Positions 44,451 through 54,623 of a stretch of DNA of 64,000 nt are shown here, one piece after another (position 1 is the stretch's first letter; every line of letters begins with the position of its first letter). The position numbers were made by a program, and so were the translations under genes. The stretch lies in the NCBI RefSeq assembly GCF_030123065.1, contig NZ_CP126093.1, positions 6,020,001 through 6,084,000 of the forward strand. The letters run 5' to 3'. Source of the stretch: Neobacillus sp. DY30 (GTDB lineage Bacteria; Bacillota; Bacilli; Bacillales; Cytobacillaceae). A model generated the notes under the pieces. That model did no database searches and was not told the DNA's origin. It saw only the letters and a program-made list of their open reading frames with translations.

Positions 44451-45659
44451 GTGAAAGCAGATGACATTATCATTGCTAGGGAAAAGATGAAGGGGGTTGT
44501 CCATACGACACCGCTGGATTATTCAAAAACATTTAGCAGACTCTCTCATAATGAAGTATATTTAAAGCTTGAAAACCTCCAGAAAACAGGGTCCTTTAAA
44601 GCGAGAGGGTCTTATAATAAACTCATATCTCTATCGCAGGAAGAGCTGCAAAAGGGTGTTGTAGCTGCCTCTGCAGGCAACCATGCACAGGGTGTAGCTT
44701 ATTCAAGTCAAATGCTAGGCGTAAACTGTACAATTGTGATGCCTAAAGGAGCGCCTCTTAGTAAGGTCCTGGCAACGAAGCAGTATGGAGCGGAGGTACT
44801 CTTAGAAGGGGCTACATTTGACGATGCCCTTGCCTATGCTCTAGAGCTAAAAGAGCAGAGAGACGCCACTTTTATTCATGCGTTTGATGATGAAGCTGTC
44901 ATTGCAGGCCAGGGGACAGTTGGGTTAGAGATACTTGACCAGCTAGAAGACGTAGAGGCTATTATTTGCCCTGTAGGAGGCGGAGGACTCATTGCGGGAG
45001 TTGCACTCGCCGTGAAGGAGAAAAACCCAAAAATCGCCGTATATGGAGTTCAGGCGCTTGCCTGCCCAAGCATGAAAACATCTCTAAAAGAAGAGCAACC
45101 TATTTTAATTGAATCCACTCCAACGATGGCAGATGGAATTGCTGTTAAGAAACCAGGACAGAGAACATTCGAACTCGTACAAAAATATGTGGATGATATT
45201 TATTGTGTCGACGAAATGGAAATAGCAAGAACGATGCTCATGCTTTTAGAGAGAAATAAACTGTTAGTAGAGGGATCTGGTGCATGTTCACTTTCATCGC
45301 TTCTATATGAAAAAGTAAAATTAAGAGAAAAAAAAGTGGTTGCTGTTTTAAGCGGCGGCAATGTCGATATGAATTTTATCTCTAGGATTATTGAACGCGG
45401 CTTAGTTGAGTCAGGAAGGTATGCAACGTTTAACATTACACTAAGGGATAAACCTGGTGAACTCCAAAAAGTATTAAGCTCCTTAACAGACCTAGACGCT
45501 AACATTCAATCCGTTAATCTCAATCGAATTGGCAAAAATATTTATCCCGGATATGCAGGGTTGGAAATTTCTGTGGAAACAAAAAACAATGACCATATCG
45601 ATACGCTTTATAAGGTTCTTAAGGAAAAAAACTATATACTAGAAACCAATCAATTCTAA
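44451..45659 (+). CDS. ilvA: Threonine ammonia-lyase (IlvA) with C-terminal ACT domain
   Basis: A 402-residue PLP enzyme. The Schiff-base Lys is in TGSFKARGSYNK (about residue 48), the phosphate-binding loop is VGGGGLIAG and the substrate loop is AASAGNHAQG. An ACT domain covers about residues 325-402 (RYATFNITLRDKPGELQKVL). This medium form (TIGR01127 type) deaminates threonine to 2-oxobutyrate and may be biosynthetic or catabolic. GTG start at 44451 with AGGAGG 8 bases upstream; the overlapping ATG at 44448 runs straight into TGA. Standalone gene, not in an ilv operon. Confidence 0.9.
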   Translation: MKADDIIIAREKMKGVVHTTPLDYSKTFSRLSHNEVYLKLENLQKTGSFKARGSYNKLISLSQEELQKGVVAASAGNHAQGVAYSSQMLGVNCTIVMPKGAPLSKVLATKQYGAEVLLEGATFDDALAYALELKEQRDATFIHAFDDEAVIAGQGTVGLEILDQLEDVEAIICPVGGGGLIAGVALAVKEKNPKIAVYGVQALACPSMKTSLKEEQPILIESTPTMADGIAVKKPGQRTFELVQKYVDDIYCVDEMEIARTMLMLLERNKLLVEGSGACSLSSLLYEKVKLREKKVVAVLSGGNVDMNFISRIIERGLVESGRYATFNITLRDKPGELQKVLSSLTDLDANIQSVNLNRIGKNIYPGYAGLEISVETKNNDHIDTLYKVLKEKNYILETNQF

Positions 45660-45665
45660 CAAAAA

Positions 45666-45708
45666 TCAAAAAAGAAGAGTGTTGAATAATCCAACACTCT
45701 TCTTTTTG
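45666..45708. terminator. Bidirectional terminator between ilvA and the BCCT gene
   Basis: AAGAAGAGTGTTG and CAACACTCTTCTT pair across a 6-base loop, with A and T runs outside. Confidence 0.92.
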
Positions 45709-45710
45709 TA

Positions 45711-47252
45711 CTAAGCAGGGTTCGTATCTGGCTCTTCTCCAGATTTAACTTTCTTCTTTTTCTTTTCACCACTTGTCACTAGAGATTCCTTACCAAATTC
45801 TTTTAGTATTGAAATTGTCATAGCAATCAGGATGAAGGTCAATGGAAAGGCGCTCACAATAATCGCAGTCTGCATAGCGTTAAGCCCGCCAGAAAGCATT
45901 AACACCACAGCTGAAGCAGAAAGAAAAAGGCCCCAGGTGACTTTCACTACGTTAGGTGGATTTAGCTCACCATGAGTCGTTTGCATGCCCAGTACAAAGG
46001 TGGCTGAATCAGCCGAAGTAACGAAAAAGGTAGAGATTAATAAAAGTGTTACTACTACTAAAACACCCGTAAAGGGCAAGAGGTCATATACTGCGTACAA
46101 CGCTGTTTCAAGACTTTCACCGGCAATATTCGTACCTTTAAAAAAGTCAAAATAAATAGCGGTCCCTCCAAAAACACTAAACCAGAATGCACATACAAGG
46201 GTGGGGATCACCAGAACTGCAATCATAAACTCACGAACTGTTCTTCCTTTGGAGACCCTGGCAATAAAGGTACCGACAAATGGGGCCCATGCTATCCACC
46301 AAGCCCAGTAAAAAATTGTCCAATCTTTAATCCATGTTGCCTGTTCTTTATTAAAAGGGGTCAATCTTAATCCCATACTTGGCAAGTTTTGAATATAGCT
46401 CCCTAATGTTGTTGTAAACAATTCAAGCACAAATCCTGTTGGACCCAAAAATAAGATGGCAGAGAGGATAATAACTGCTAACACTAGATTAGCGTTACTT
46501 AAAAATGATATCCCCTTTTTAAGACCTGTACTAGCAGAAAGCAGAAATAACACTGTTACAATGACTATAATAATAAGCTGAATTGTAAATTTGTTTGGTA
46601 TTGCTGGAAAGACATAGTGCAGTCCGCCATTTATTTGTGCTGCTCCTAAACCCAAAGAAGCTGCCACACCAAATATTGTCGCAAACACCGCAATTACATC
46701 AATAATCGTTCCAATGATTCCAGTTGCCCGCTTTCCCAACAAAGGTATTAAGGTGACGCTCATCAATCCCGGCTGTTTTTTTCGAAATTTGTAGTAGGCT
46801 AGGACAAGTGCTATAACCGAATAGATCGCCCAGGCATGGAATCCCCAATGAAGATAGGTATATCGTAAAGCAACTTTGGCTGATTCACCTGTACCCCCCT
46901 CACCAATAGGAGGGGTCATAAAATGTGATATTGGTTCAGATACACCGAAAAAGAGTAAACCTATCCCCATTCCTGCACTAAACAACATTGCAAACCAAGT
47001 GCTATTTTTGAATTCGGGTTTATCAGAATCAGCACCTAATTTAATATTTCCATACTTGCTAAAAATCAAGAAAACTGCAAATAACAAAAAGAAGGTAGCT
47101 GATAACTGATAAAACCATCCAAATGTGTCTAAAAAGAAAGCCTTTGTTTCATCCATGACTTCACCCAATTGAACTGGGGCTATCATTCCCCAGATGACAA
47201 ATGCACTTGCAATAACAAGGGATATCCAAAATACATTCGATACCTTATCCAA
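45711..47252 (-). CDS. BCCT-family betaine/choline/carnitine transporter (OpuD/BetL-like)
   Basis: About 513 residues with 12 predicted helices. It has the glycine-rich MGIGLLFFGVSEPISHF, the signature WTIFYWAWWIAWAPFVGTFIARVSKGRT and the charged C-terminal tail of osmoregulated BCCT carriers. It imports glycine betaine or a related trimethylammonium compound with Na+ or H+. The exact substrate is open. The frame is open upstream to 47360, but the TTG at 47252 (LDKVSNVFWISL) has GGGAG about 9 bases upstream and gives the usual N-terminus. Confidence 0.88.
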   Translation of the reverse strand: MDKVSNVFWISLVIASAFVIWGMIAPVQLGEVMDETKAFFLDTFGWFYQLSATFFLLFAVFLIFSKYGNIKLGADSDKPEFKNSTWFAMLFSAGMGIGLLFFGVSEPISHFMTPPIGEGGTGESAKVALRYTYLHWGFHAWAIYSVIALVLAYYKFRKKQPGLMSVTLIPLLGKRATGIIGTIIDVIAVFATIFGVAASLGLGAAQINGGLHYVFPAIPNKFTIQLIIIVIVTVLFLLSASTGLKKGISFLSNANLVLAVIILSAILFLGPTGFVLELFTTTLGSYIQNLPSMGLRLTPFNKEQATWIKDWTIFYWAWWIAWAPFVGTFIARVSKGRTVREFMIAVLVIPTLVCAFWFSVFGGTAIYFDFFKGTNIAGESLETALYAVYDLLPFTGVLVVVTLLLISTFFVTSADSATFVLGMQTTHGELNPPNVVKVTWGLFLSASAVVLMLSGGLNAMQTAIIVSAFPLTFILIAMTISILKEFGKESLVTSGEKKKKKVKSGEEPDTNPA

Positions 47253-47358
47253 TAATTCCAACTCCCTATATAAATTCAAATGAGATAATGTTACTCTTCC
47301 CCGGAATATAGGAAAAGATGATAAATTGTATTGATTGCACTCTAAGTATCCTTGACGC

Positions 47359-47396
47359 AAAAAATCCTTACTTTTGTTTAAGTAAGGAATTTTTGT
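47359..47396. terminator. Terminator of the opp operon
   Basis: AAAAATCCTTACTT and AAGTAAGGAATTTTT form the stem, directly after oppF on the - strand. Confidence 0.88.
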
Positions 47397-47417
47397 GTTT
47401 GTTTTATTTAAACGTAT

Positions 47418-48353
47418 TTATTTTTGTTTTAGTTCATTTTGATATCTTTCAAGTTCCTTTTCCGTACAACGGACAAAGTGACCTGGTGTAACTTCTCTTA
47501 GCGCAAATTCACCATCTGTATCGTGTACAGTTGGATCATATGCGATACGTTTACGCGTGCGCTCGTATCTTGGATCTGGAAGAGGAATAGCAGATAACAA
47601 TGATTTAGTATAAGGATGAATTGGATTATTGTATAATTCATCACTTTCTGCTAGTTCAACCAAGTTCCCCATATACATAACGCCAATTCGATCTGAAATA
47701 TATTTAACCATTGATAGATCATGAGCGATAAACAAGTATGTTAATCCACGTTCTTTTTGAAGCTTCTTAAGCAGATTGACTACCTGTGCTTGAATAGACA
47801 CATCAAGTGCAGAGATAGGCTCATCGGCGATGATAAATTCAGGATCAACCGCTAATGCTCTGGCAATACCAATCCTTTGTCTTTGCCCGCCGCTAAATTC
47901 ATGTGGAAAACGAGTAGCATGCTCTTTATTTAAACCAACAGCTTCTAGTAATTCCTCCACTTTCGCTTTACGCTCTGCATCATTTTTTACTAGTTTGTGA
48001 ACGTCTAGACCTTCAGCAATGATATCCAATACTGTCATCCTAGGATTTAAGGAAGAAGACGGATCCTGGAAAATCATTTGAATTTTACGATTAAACTTAA
48101 GCAGTTCCGATTTATTTTTCTTGCCGTGAACATCTTCACCAGCAAATTTAACTTCGCCGCCTGTCGCATCATAAAGTCTGATGATGGTTCTGCCAGTTGT
48201 AGACTTTCCACAGCCAGACTCCCCAACTAGACCAAAGGTTTCACCTTTATATACATCAAAGCTAACACCATCAACTGCCTTGATGGTATTCTTTTTACCT
48301 ACAGCAAAATGCTTTTGTAAGTTTTTTACCTCAAGTAGCTTTTCTCTTGTCAC
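47418..48353 (-). CDS. oppF: OppF, oligopeptide ABC transporter ATPase
   Basis: A 311-residue ATPase with Walker [14 protein letters not shown]-loop [14 protein letters not shown], signature [15 protein letters not shown], Walker [17 protein letters not shown] and the oligopeptide-type C-terminal [16 protein letters not shown] Cys in this tail (FVRC) may be part of the iron-sulfur or Cys-rich feature of Opp/Dpp ATPases. The start overlaps the end of oppD (ATGA-type). Last gene of oppABCDF. Confidence 0.93.
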   Translation of the reverse strand: MTREKLLEVKNLQKHFAVGKKNTIKAVDGVSFDVYKGETFGLVGESGCGKSTTGRTIIRLYDATGGEVKFAGEDVHGKKNKSELLKFNRKIQMIFQDPSSSLNPRMTVLDIIAEGLDVHKLVKNDAERKAKVEELLEAVGLNKEHATRFPHEFSGGQRQRIGIARALAVDPEFIIADEPISALDVSIQAQVVNLLKKLQKERGLTYLFIAHDLSMVKYISDRIGVMYMGNLVELAESDELYNNPIHPYTKSLLSAIPLPDPRYERTRKRIAYDPTVHDTDGEFALREVTPGHFVRCTEKELERYQNELKQK

Positions 48354-49405
48354 CGTTTTCCACCGCCTTTAGTACCTGTTTGAGCAAAACCTTGCATTCT
48401 GTGTTTAACAGCATCAGGCGGCTCAATTTTAGGCGCATCCGGGTGCAGAAGCCAAGTTGCTGCATAATGTGTGTCTGAAACCTTAAACATCGGCGGTTCC
48501 ATGACCGTATCAATTTCTAAAGCAAATTGATTTCTAGCTGCAAACGCATCCCCTACAGGAGGTGTAAGCATGTTTGGAGGGCTTCCTGGAATGGCAAAAA
48601 GCTCCTCGTCACTGCTATCTAATGTAGGCATTGAGCCTATCAATCCCCAAGTATATGGGTGCTTAGGATTGTAGAAAATATCATCTACTGTCCCAATTTC
48701 TACGATTTTTCCAGCATACATTACTGCTACACGATCTGCCACATTTGCCACAACACCAAGGTCATGCGTGATAAAAATAATCGCACTATCAGTTTTCTGC
48801 TGGATACTCTTCATCAACTCTAAGATTTGTGCTTGAATGGTTACGTCTAATGCAGTGGTAGGTTCGTCCGCAATTAGAATCTTGGGATTACATGCTAATG
48901 CAATCGCTACCACCACACGTTGACGCATACCGCCTGAAAATTGATGAGGATATTGGTCTATACGTACATCCGGTCTTGGAATTCCAACAAGCGTTAGAAG
49001 CTCAAGAGCCGTTTTTCTTGCTTCTTGTTTGCTCATATTTTGGTGCTTGATTAGACCTTCCATAATCTGATTTCCAATTTTCATTGTCGGATTTAAAGAG
49101 GACATTGGATCTTGGAAAACCATTGAAATGTCTTTACCACGAATTTTTTGCATTTGCTTGCTTGTTTTCTTGGCAAGGTCAACTCCCTCAAGAAGGATTT
49201 GACCTTCTTTAATATAGCCATGCGGCTCAGGAAGAAGTCTCATGATCGCATTAGAGGTTACTGATTTTCCAGATCCAGATTCACCAACTATAGCCAATGT
49301 TTCACCTTTATTTAAATCGAAGGTAACACCTCGAACAGCATGCACTTCACCATTGTAGGTGTTAAATGATACTTTTAAATCTTTGACTTCTAATAATTTA
49401 CTCAT
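48350..49405 (-). CDS. oppD: OppD, oligopeptide ABC transporter ATPase
   Basis: A 351-residue ATPase with Walker [15 protein letters not shown]-loop [14 protein letters not shown], signature [15 protein letters not shown], Walker [17 protein letters not shown] and the Opp-specific C-terminal region. Here the usual Cys-containing insertion is replaced by [24 protein letters not shown]-like sequence, with no Cys in that stretch. Partner of OppF; 19 bases downstream of oppC. Confidence 0.93.
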   Translation of the reverse strand: MSKLLEVKDLKVSFNTYNGEVHAVRGVTFDLNKGETLAIVGESGSGKSVTSNAIMRLLPEPHGYIKEGQILLEGVDLAKKTSKQMQKIRGKDISMVFQDPMSSLNPTMKIGNQIMEGLIKHQNMSKQEARKTALELLTLVGIPRPDVRIDQYPHQFSGGMRQRVVVAIALACNPKILIADEPTTALDVTIQAQILELMKSIQQKTDSAIIFITHDLGVVANVADRVAVMYAGKIVEIGTVDDIFYNPKHPYTWGLIGSMPTLDSSDEELFAIPGSPPNMLTPPVGDAFAARNQFALEIDTVMEPPMFKVSDTHYAATWLLHPDAPKIEPPDAVKHRMQGFAQTGTKGGGKR

Positions 49406-49424
49406 TTATTAAACACCTACCTTT

Positions 49425-50582
49425 CTATTTATGCATTTTAGGATCAAATGCATCTCTCAAACCATCACCAACAATATTAAATGCAATCATAAGTACAGAG
49501 ATTACAATTGCTGGGTACACGAGCATAAATGGATAAAGTCTCAGATTGTCAAACCCAAGATCAATTAAAGAACCCAGTGAAGCATCTGGAGGAACAATAC
49601 CTAATCCAATAAAGCTTAAGAATGCTTCAAAAAAGATAGCTCCTGGAACTGAAAACATCGTGTTAATAATGATAATCCCACTGATATTTGGAACCAAGTG
49701 TTTTCTAATGATCGTACCATTAGATGTTCCTAATGTTCTTGAAGCCAAAACAAACTCTTGGTTTTTTAGCTTTAAAACTTCACCACGAACAATCCGAGAC
49801 ATACCAATCCAGCCAGTGATCGATAACGCAATGACAATCGAAATAATACCTGGCTTAAGAACAAGCATCATTAATAGAATTATAACTAGGTTAGGAATAC
49901 CTACCAAAATCTCAGCAATACGCTGCATAACATTGTCGACTCTTCCTCCATAAAATCCGGAGATACCACCGTATGCGACCCCAATAACAAGGTCAAGTAC
50001 TGCGGCAACAAAAGCAATGATAAGAGAAACCCTCGTACCTAGCCAAAGTCTTGTCCATTGGTCACGACCTAAGGCATCACTGCCAAACCAGAAATAAGTA
50101 TCTTTCATATCTTTCGCTTCATAAATATGATAGGTTGCTTTTACTTCTGCAGAATTTTTGGTACCGTCACCTTTATTAAGGACTTTAATATCAATAAAAT
50201 CTTCTTTATTACCAAATCTCGCATTTGCTTTAGCAGTAGCCTGCTGAACATCTTTCCCTTGGAAAGTTCCAGATAATGTTCCATTCATCCCAAGCCAAGA
50301 GACATTCTCTAGAACTGGTACACGAGGAGGCATTTTTGCTCTTTTTAAATCCTGATCATCTGAACCAAAATCGTTCATCCAAGGACCAATAATACTCATG
50401 ATAATAATAAACAGGATAAGAATCATGCTGAAAACAGCAGGCTTATTACCTAAAAGTGTTCTTTTCGCATCTTGAAAAAACGTTCTGCTTGGAGCTGATA
50501 TTTTTTCACTCGTATCCTCTTTGCGTACAAGAGGAACAAATAACTCTTTTGGTATATTATTATTCAGGTTGTTTTTTTCCAT
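49425..50582 (-). CDS. oppC: OppC, oligopeptide ABC transporter permease
   Basis: A 385-residue permease, longer than the usual 300, because of an extracytoplasmic insertion of about 85 residues after the first helix (LKRAKMPPRVPVLENVSW to YEAKDMKDTYFWFGSD). The core has the BPD domain with ASRTLGTSNGTIIRKHLVPN, the EAA loop, and five further helices. It forms the channel with OppB. Start at 50582; its stop is just before oppD. The insertion is probably a beta-rich domain near the binding protein. Confidence 0.9.
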   Translation of the reverse strand: MEKNNLNNNIPKELFVPLVRKEDTSEKISAPSRTFFQDAKRTLLGNKPAVFSMILILFIIIMSIIGPWMNDFGSDDQDLKRAKMPPRVPVLENVSWLGMNGTLSGTFQGKDVQQATAKANARFGNKEDFIDIKVLNKGDGTKNSAEVKATYHIYEAKDMKDTYFWFGSDALGRDQWTRLWLGTRVSLIIAFVAAVLDLVIGVAYGGISGFYGGRVDNVMQRIAEILVGIPNLVIILLMMLVLKPGIISIVIALSITGWIGMSRIVRGEVLKLKNQEFVLASRTLGTSNGTIIRKHLVPNISGIIIINTMFSVPGAIFFEAFLSFIGLGIVPPDASLGSLIDLGFDNLRLYPFMLVYPAIVISVLMIAFNIVGDGLRDAFDPKMHK

Positions 50583-50583
50583 T

Positions 50584-51510
50584 TTATTTACCTCCTGCTA
50601 GTCTAATCCTAGGATCAATCAATCCATATAGGAGGTCAATGAGTAAGATAATCACAATAAATCCGAAAGCAAATAATAGTGTTGTACCCATAATGGTTGG
50701 ATAATCATTTACCATAACAGATGTAACGAATTGCTCACCAATACCAGGAATCGCAAAAATTTGTTCAATAACCATAGAACCTGTCATCAAACCAACTGCC
50801 ATTGGACCCAATACAGTAATTAACGGAATGAGTGCATTACGCAATCCATGTTTTAATATAATTCCAGTTTCAGAAACACCTTTAGCACGTGCAGTTGTGA
50901 TGTAATTGGAATGTAACACTTCTACCATTTCAGTTCTTGTAAAACGTGCAGCCGTTGCCATCGGGTGAATGGCCAAAGCAATCGTCGGTAAAATGGTATG
51001 TGCTGATGTGCCCCATAGAGCTACAGGGAACCAGCCTAATTTTACAGCAAATATATATTGCAATAACCCTGCAAATACAAACGAAGGTATCGACGTTCCT
51101 ATAACTGCGATAATAGTCGATGAAAAATCGATAGGACTATTACGGAAGATCGAGGCTAATAATCCTAAGATAATTCCCAAGATAGAGCCTACCACCAATG
51201 CCTGAAAGCCCAATAGCGCAGATGGCCCAATTCTGTCCATTAGTATTGTTGTAACAGGTGTATTATCAAACTTAAATGAAACGCCCAAATCACCTTTAAC
51301 AAGTCCGCCAAGATATTTAGCATATTGAACGGGAACTGGTTCATTTAACCCGTATTTTTCTAAAATAATTGCCTTTTGCTCTTCACTTAATTTATCTTCT
51401 GCCTGTAAAGGGCTGCCCGGCAATATTTTCATAAGAAAGAATGAAAACGTCGCAATAATAAATAGCGTTATTAACATATACCATACGCGACGGAGTAAAT
51501 ATCGAGTCAT
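50584..51510 (-). CDS. oppB: OppB, oligopeptide ABC transporter permease
   Basis: A 308-residue permease beginning MTRYLLRRVWYMLITLF. It has six helices, DLGVSFKFDNTPVTTIL and the EAA loop TTARAKGVSETGIILKHGLRNALIP. The ATG at 51510 follows AGGAGG; the frame extends upstream to 51639 without a ribosome binding site. Between oppA and oppC, one base before oppC. Confidence 0.93.
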   Translation of the reverse strand: MTRYLLRRVWYMLITLFIIATFSFFLMKILPGSPLQAEDKLSEEQKAIILEKYGLNEPVPVQYAKYLGGLVKGDLGVSFKFDNTPVTTILMDRIGPSALLGFQALVVGSILGIILGLLASIFRNSPIDFSSTIIAVIGTSIPSFVFAGLLQYIFAVKLGWFPVALWGTSAHTILPTIALAIHPMATAARFTRTEMVEVLHSNYITTARAKGVSETGIILKHGLRNALIPLITVLGPMAVGLMTGSMVIEQIFAIPGIGEQFVTSVMVNDYPTIMGTTLLFAFGFIVIILLIDLLYGLIDPRIRLAGGK

Positions 51511-51599
51511 GCTGCACCTCCTAAATTTCTCTTTATTATATGTTATATCGAGTCGATTATAAATTTTTGTTATAATCGGAATATTCATACTCATAAGCC

Positions 51600-51634
51600 G
51601 AAAGAGAGTATATGCATAAAATGCATACACTCCC
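51600..51634 (-). other. Hairpin in the oppA-oppB gap
   Basis: GAGTATATGCAT and ATGCATACACTC form an imperfect stem with a 3-base loop. Placed between the binding protein and the permeases, it could act as an attenuator or as a 3' stabiliser of the oppA mRNA. Confidence 0.5.
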
Positions 51635-51680
51635 TTCAATTTTTATAATAGTATTTTTCATACTATTTTTTTACTGATTA

Positions 51681-53348
51681 TTATTCTTCTGCACCAACGC
51701 TAGCCCACTTGTATTCGTAAGTTGCTCCGAATGCGTTTGTGAACACACCTTGTACTTTTGGAGAAACTAATAGAGCTGATGCTCTTTGATATACAGGAGC
51801 AATTGCTGCATCTTCAAATAAGATTTTTTCTGCTTTTAAGAAGTTTTTATTACGTGCTTCTGCATCTTGAGCTAAAGTTGTTGCTGTTTCATTTACTAAC
51901 TTATCATATTCTGGGTTAGTGTAGCCCATTTTGTTGTTTCCGCCATCAGTTAACCAAAGATTCATATAAGTATATGGATCAAGGAAGTCTGGTCCCCATC
52001 CTGCAAACTGCATGTCATAATCCATAGCCGTGTCTAATTCTAGACGTTGCTCAAATGGTACTTCTTTTAAAGTAACCTTTAAACCAGGAAGGTTAGTAGA
52101 TAATTGGTTTGCAAGGTATTGGTTCATCATTTTAGAAACTTCTGTGTCGCCGCCTAGGAATTCAACTTCTACTGTATCAGTTCCTAGTTCTTTTTTAGCT
52201 TGTTCCCAGAACTTTTGTGCTGCTTTAACATCAAATTTTACAAGATCTCCACTTACTTCGCGGAAATCTTTACCATCAGGAGTTGAAACGAAATCTTTTG
52301 GAACTAAACCGTTAGCAACGATAGAACCGTTATTTAAGATTTCATCTACTAATGCTTCCTTATCAAATGCTCTAGAGATTGCTTTACGTACGTTTGCGTT
52401 CTTAAGAGCTGGATTTCTAGTTTGGTTCATCTTGATATAGAATACCGAAGTATCAGGCTCAACTGTATAATCATCATGAGTTGAGTATTGGTCAACTAGG
52501 TCAGATGATAAACCAGCACGGTCAACTTCACCTTTTTCATATAAATCAACAGCTGTTTGTGATTCTTTAACAACAACGTAAGTCATTTTTTCTAATTTTA
52601 CAGTTTTTGCATCCCAGTAATCTGAGTTCTTAACTAATTCCCACTTTTGAGCAGTACTAGTCCAGTCAGAGAACTTGAATGGTCCGTTAGATAATAGTGT
52701 ATCAGCGCTAGTAGCGAATGTATCACCTTTTTCTTCAACGAACTTTTGGTTCAATGGTAAGAAAGTACCGAAAGTTGTTAAAGATTCAAAGTATGGAGTT
52801 GCATTTTCGAGTTCAACAACTAGTTTGAAATCGCCGTCAGCTTTAACACCTAATTGATCAACAGGGACTTCACCTTTGTTTACAGCAGTTGCGTTTTTGA
52901 TAACGCCGCCCATCATGTATGGACCATATTCAGATCCAGTTGCTGGGTCAACAGCACGCTGCCATGCATAAACGAAATCGTTAGCGGTTACAGGATCACC
53001 ATTTGACCACTTAGCATCTTCACGTAAAGTAAATGTCCAAGTTTTACCATCTTCACTTACTTCATGCTTTGTTGCAATACCTTCACTAACCTGACCTTTT
53101 TCGTCAAGACGATATAGACCTTCCATTGTAGCACCCAAGAATTGGAATGCATACTCATCAGTCCCTAATGATGGGTCCATAGATGGAATAGTGTCACCAT
53201 TAATAAAGTTTAATGTTTGTTCTACTTTTGGAGCATCTTCTGCTGGTTTCTTATCATCATCAGCAGTTTCCTTGTTGCCTGAACATGCTGCTAAGAACAT
53301 GCTAAGTACAAGGCTTAGAGCTAAAAGCCATGAATACTTTTTCTTCAT
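51681..53348 (-). CDS. oppA: OppA, oligopeptide-binding lipoprotein
   Basis: A 555-residue SBP_bac_5 protein with lipobox LAACSG (Cys about residue 22). Family motifs are LNFINGDTIPSMDPSLGTDE, TFTLREDAKWSNGDPVTAND, DFVYAWQRAVDP and QFAGWGPDFLDPYTYMNL. It captures peptides for OppBCDF. First gene of the operon. It is strongly similar to the orphan OppA at 58545-60209. A sigma-A promoter and a CodY-like box lie upstream. Confidence 0.93.
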   Translation of the reverse strand: MKKKYSWLLALSLVLSMFLAACSGNKETADDDKKPAEDAPKVEQTLNFINGDTIPSMDPSLGTDEYAFQFLGATMEGLYRLDEKGQVSEGIATKHEVSEDGKTWTFTLREDAKWSNGDPVTANDFVYAWQRAVDPATGSEYGPYMMGGVIKNATAVNKGEVPVDQLGVKADGDFKLVVELENATPYFESLTTFGTFLPLNQKFVEEKGDTFATSADTLLSNGPFKFSDWTSTAQKWELVKNSDYWDAKTVKLEKMTYVVVKESQTAVDLYEKGEVDRAGLSSDLVDQYSTHDDYTVEPDTSVFYIKMNQTRNPALKNANVRKAISRAFDKEALVDEILNNGSIVANGLVPKDFVSTPDGKDFREVSGDLVKFDVKAAQKFWEQAKKELGTDTVEVEFLGGDTEVSKMMNQYLANQLSTNLPGLKVTLKEVPFEQRLELDTAMDYDMQFAGWGPDFLDPYTYMNLWLTDGGNNKMGYTNPEYDKLVNETATTLAQDAEARNKNFLKAEKILFEDAAIAPVYQRASALLVSPKVQGVFTNAFGATYEYKWASVGAEE

Positions 53349-53372
53349 AAAAAAATGACCTCCTATTGTTTT

Positions 53373-53387
53373 ATTTTTCTGTCAATT
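53373..53387. promoter_or_regulatory. CodY-like box in the oppA leader
   Basis: ATTTTTCTGTCAATT matches the CodY consensus AATTTTCWGAAAATT with 3 mismatches. It lies 25-39 bases before the oppA start, downstream of the predicted transcription start, where a bound repressor could act as a roadblock. Confidence 0.4.
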
Positions 53388-53412
53388 CGCTCTTAAAAAA
53401 GAAGCTAAAGAA

Positions 53413-53442
53413 ATCATACTATTTTTCTACTACTCTTGTAAA
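53413..53442 (-). promoter_or_regulatory. Sigma-A-type promoter of the opp operon
   Basis: On the - strand TTTACA (53442-53437), an 18-base spacer and TATGAT (53418-53413). The rest of the gap to 53683 is AT-rich with no gene or structure that I can support. Confidence 0.5.
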
Positions 53443-53683
53443 GACTAAATATATAAAAGAGTCAAAAAATTATTATATCATTATAGATTACAATAACATT
53501 ACAGTTGATATATCAATACTTCTTGTCAGATTATTTAACAAAAAAATTATTCTAAAATTAGAATGCGCTTTCTTAATATTTAGGAGAAATTGGATAAAGT
53601 ATACTTTGTCAGCATATTAGGTTAAAATACCCTTATTCTTTATTACATGTGTAAAATAATATTTTAAAGATAAGGTGAAAGTA

Positions 53684-54049
53684 ATGTTTAAAAATAAATG
53701 GAAGTTTTTCTTACTCAATCTTTTAATTATCCTTTTGATCTTCTTTATTTTTTCATCAACCTATAATCTCTTGAACTTTATCAATTCAGTATTCTATCTT
53801 AGTTTTTTTTATCTCATCACAGTATTATTTATGTACACGGCAAAAGGCGGTTTTTTTGACGGTGTTACCTTCGGCTTTAGAAGATTCAATACGCTCATGT
53901 TCAAAAAGAACGATTATTTAGAAGACTGGCGTGAAAAACCATTGCCTTCGGAAAAGTTTAACGCTTCTCTCTATCAACGTCTCAAATTCCAAACTATTTC
54001 ATTGCTCTTGCTACTTACTATCTTACTATTCCTTTACTATGTAATCTAA
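53684..54049 (+). CDS. DUF3899 membrane protein
   Basis: A protein of about 121 residues with three hydrophobic segments (residues about 8-26, 35-53, 100-118) and the core TAKGGFFDGVTFGFRRF followed by DYLEDWREKPLPSE, which I recognise as the DUF3899 pattern. Its function is unknown. The ATG at 53684 has AAGGTG six bases upstream; GTG at 53675 lies over that site. It is separated from the VOC gene by 62 bases on the same strand and may be cotranscribed. Confidence 0.75.
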   Translation: MFKNKWKFFLLNLLIILLIFFIFSSTYNLLNFINSVFYLSFFYLITVLFMYTAKGGFFDGVTFGFRRFNTLMFKKNDYLEDWREKPLPSEKFNASLYQRLKFQTISLLLLLTILLFLYYVI

Positions 54050-54111
54050 AATATGGTCATACTTAACTTGTCGGAAAATTAAGTTTACTTTATCTAAGGG
54101 AGAGGTTAGTA

Positions 54112-54489
54112 ATGGGGAAAAATCAGATTCAACAAGTCGGTCAAATTGCCATTCCAGTAAAAAATTTAGACCAAGCAGTAAATTTTTATAAAGAAACGCT
54201 TGGGCTCCCGCTTTTATTTACGTCAAACGGCTTAGCATTTTTTGATTGCAATGGAATTCGTCTATTATTAAGTGTTCCTGAGACAGAAGAATTTGCTCGT
54301 TCAAGCTCCGTCATTTACTTTCAGGTAGAAAATATAAAAGAGGCTTATGAAGATCTACGAAATAAAGAGGTTTCCTTTATTGACGAACCACATCTCATCG
54401 CGAAAATGGGACAAATCGAAACTTGGATGGCATTTTTTAAGGATTGTGAGGATAATACTCACGCTTTAATGAGTGAATTTGAAGTTTAA
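54112..54489 (+). CDS. VOC (glyoxalase/dioxygenase superfamily) protein
   Basis: A 125-residue single vicinal-oxygen-chelate unit: VGQIAIPVKNLDQAVNFYKETLGLPLLF at the start, GIRLLLSVPE in the middle, IYFQVENIKEAYEDLRNKEVSF and WMAFFKDCEDNTHALMSE at the end. A conventional N-terminal His ligand is replaced by Gln or Ile (QIAIPV), so a metal-dependent role is uncertain. Substrate unknown. RBS GGGAGAGG precedes the ATG. Confidence 0.82.
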   Translation: MGKNQIQQVGQIAIPVKNLDQAVNFYKETLGLPLLFTSNGLAFFDCNGIRLLLSVPETEEFARSSSVIYFQVENIKEAYEDLRNKEVSFIDEPHLIAKMGQIETWMAFFKDCEDNTHALMSEFEV

Positions 54490-54498
54490 AAAAATACT

Positions 54499-54536
54499 AC
54501 GAGGACCGTTAATCAGATAACGGCCTCTTTTTTTCT
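54499..54536 (+). terminator. Terminator after the VOC gene
   Basis: GAGG-CCGTTA and TAACGG-CTC pair around a 6-base loop, then TTTTTTT. Confidence 0.88.
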
Positions 54537-54623
54537 CTTAATACCTTCTATATAAATAAATGCAGCATATTCTCCCTTGCTGTTCTGCAAACTATATATA
54601 AAAGTGCTAAAGGGGTTGTAAAA

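Noticed and set aside
53366-53620. 84-codon ORF between oppA and the DUF3899 gene
   Set aside because: Low-complexity Lys/Tyr/Ile product of AT-rich DNA over the opp promoter, no ribosome binding site.
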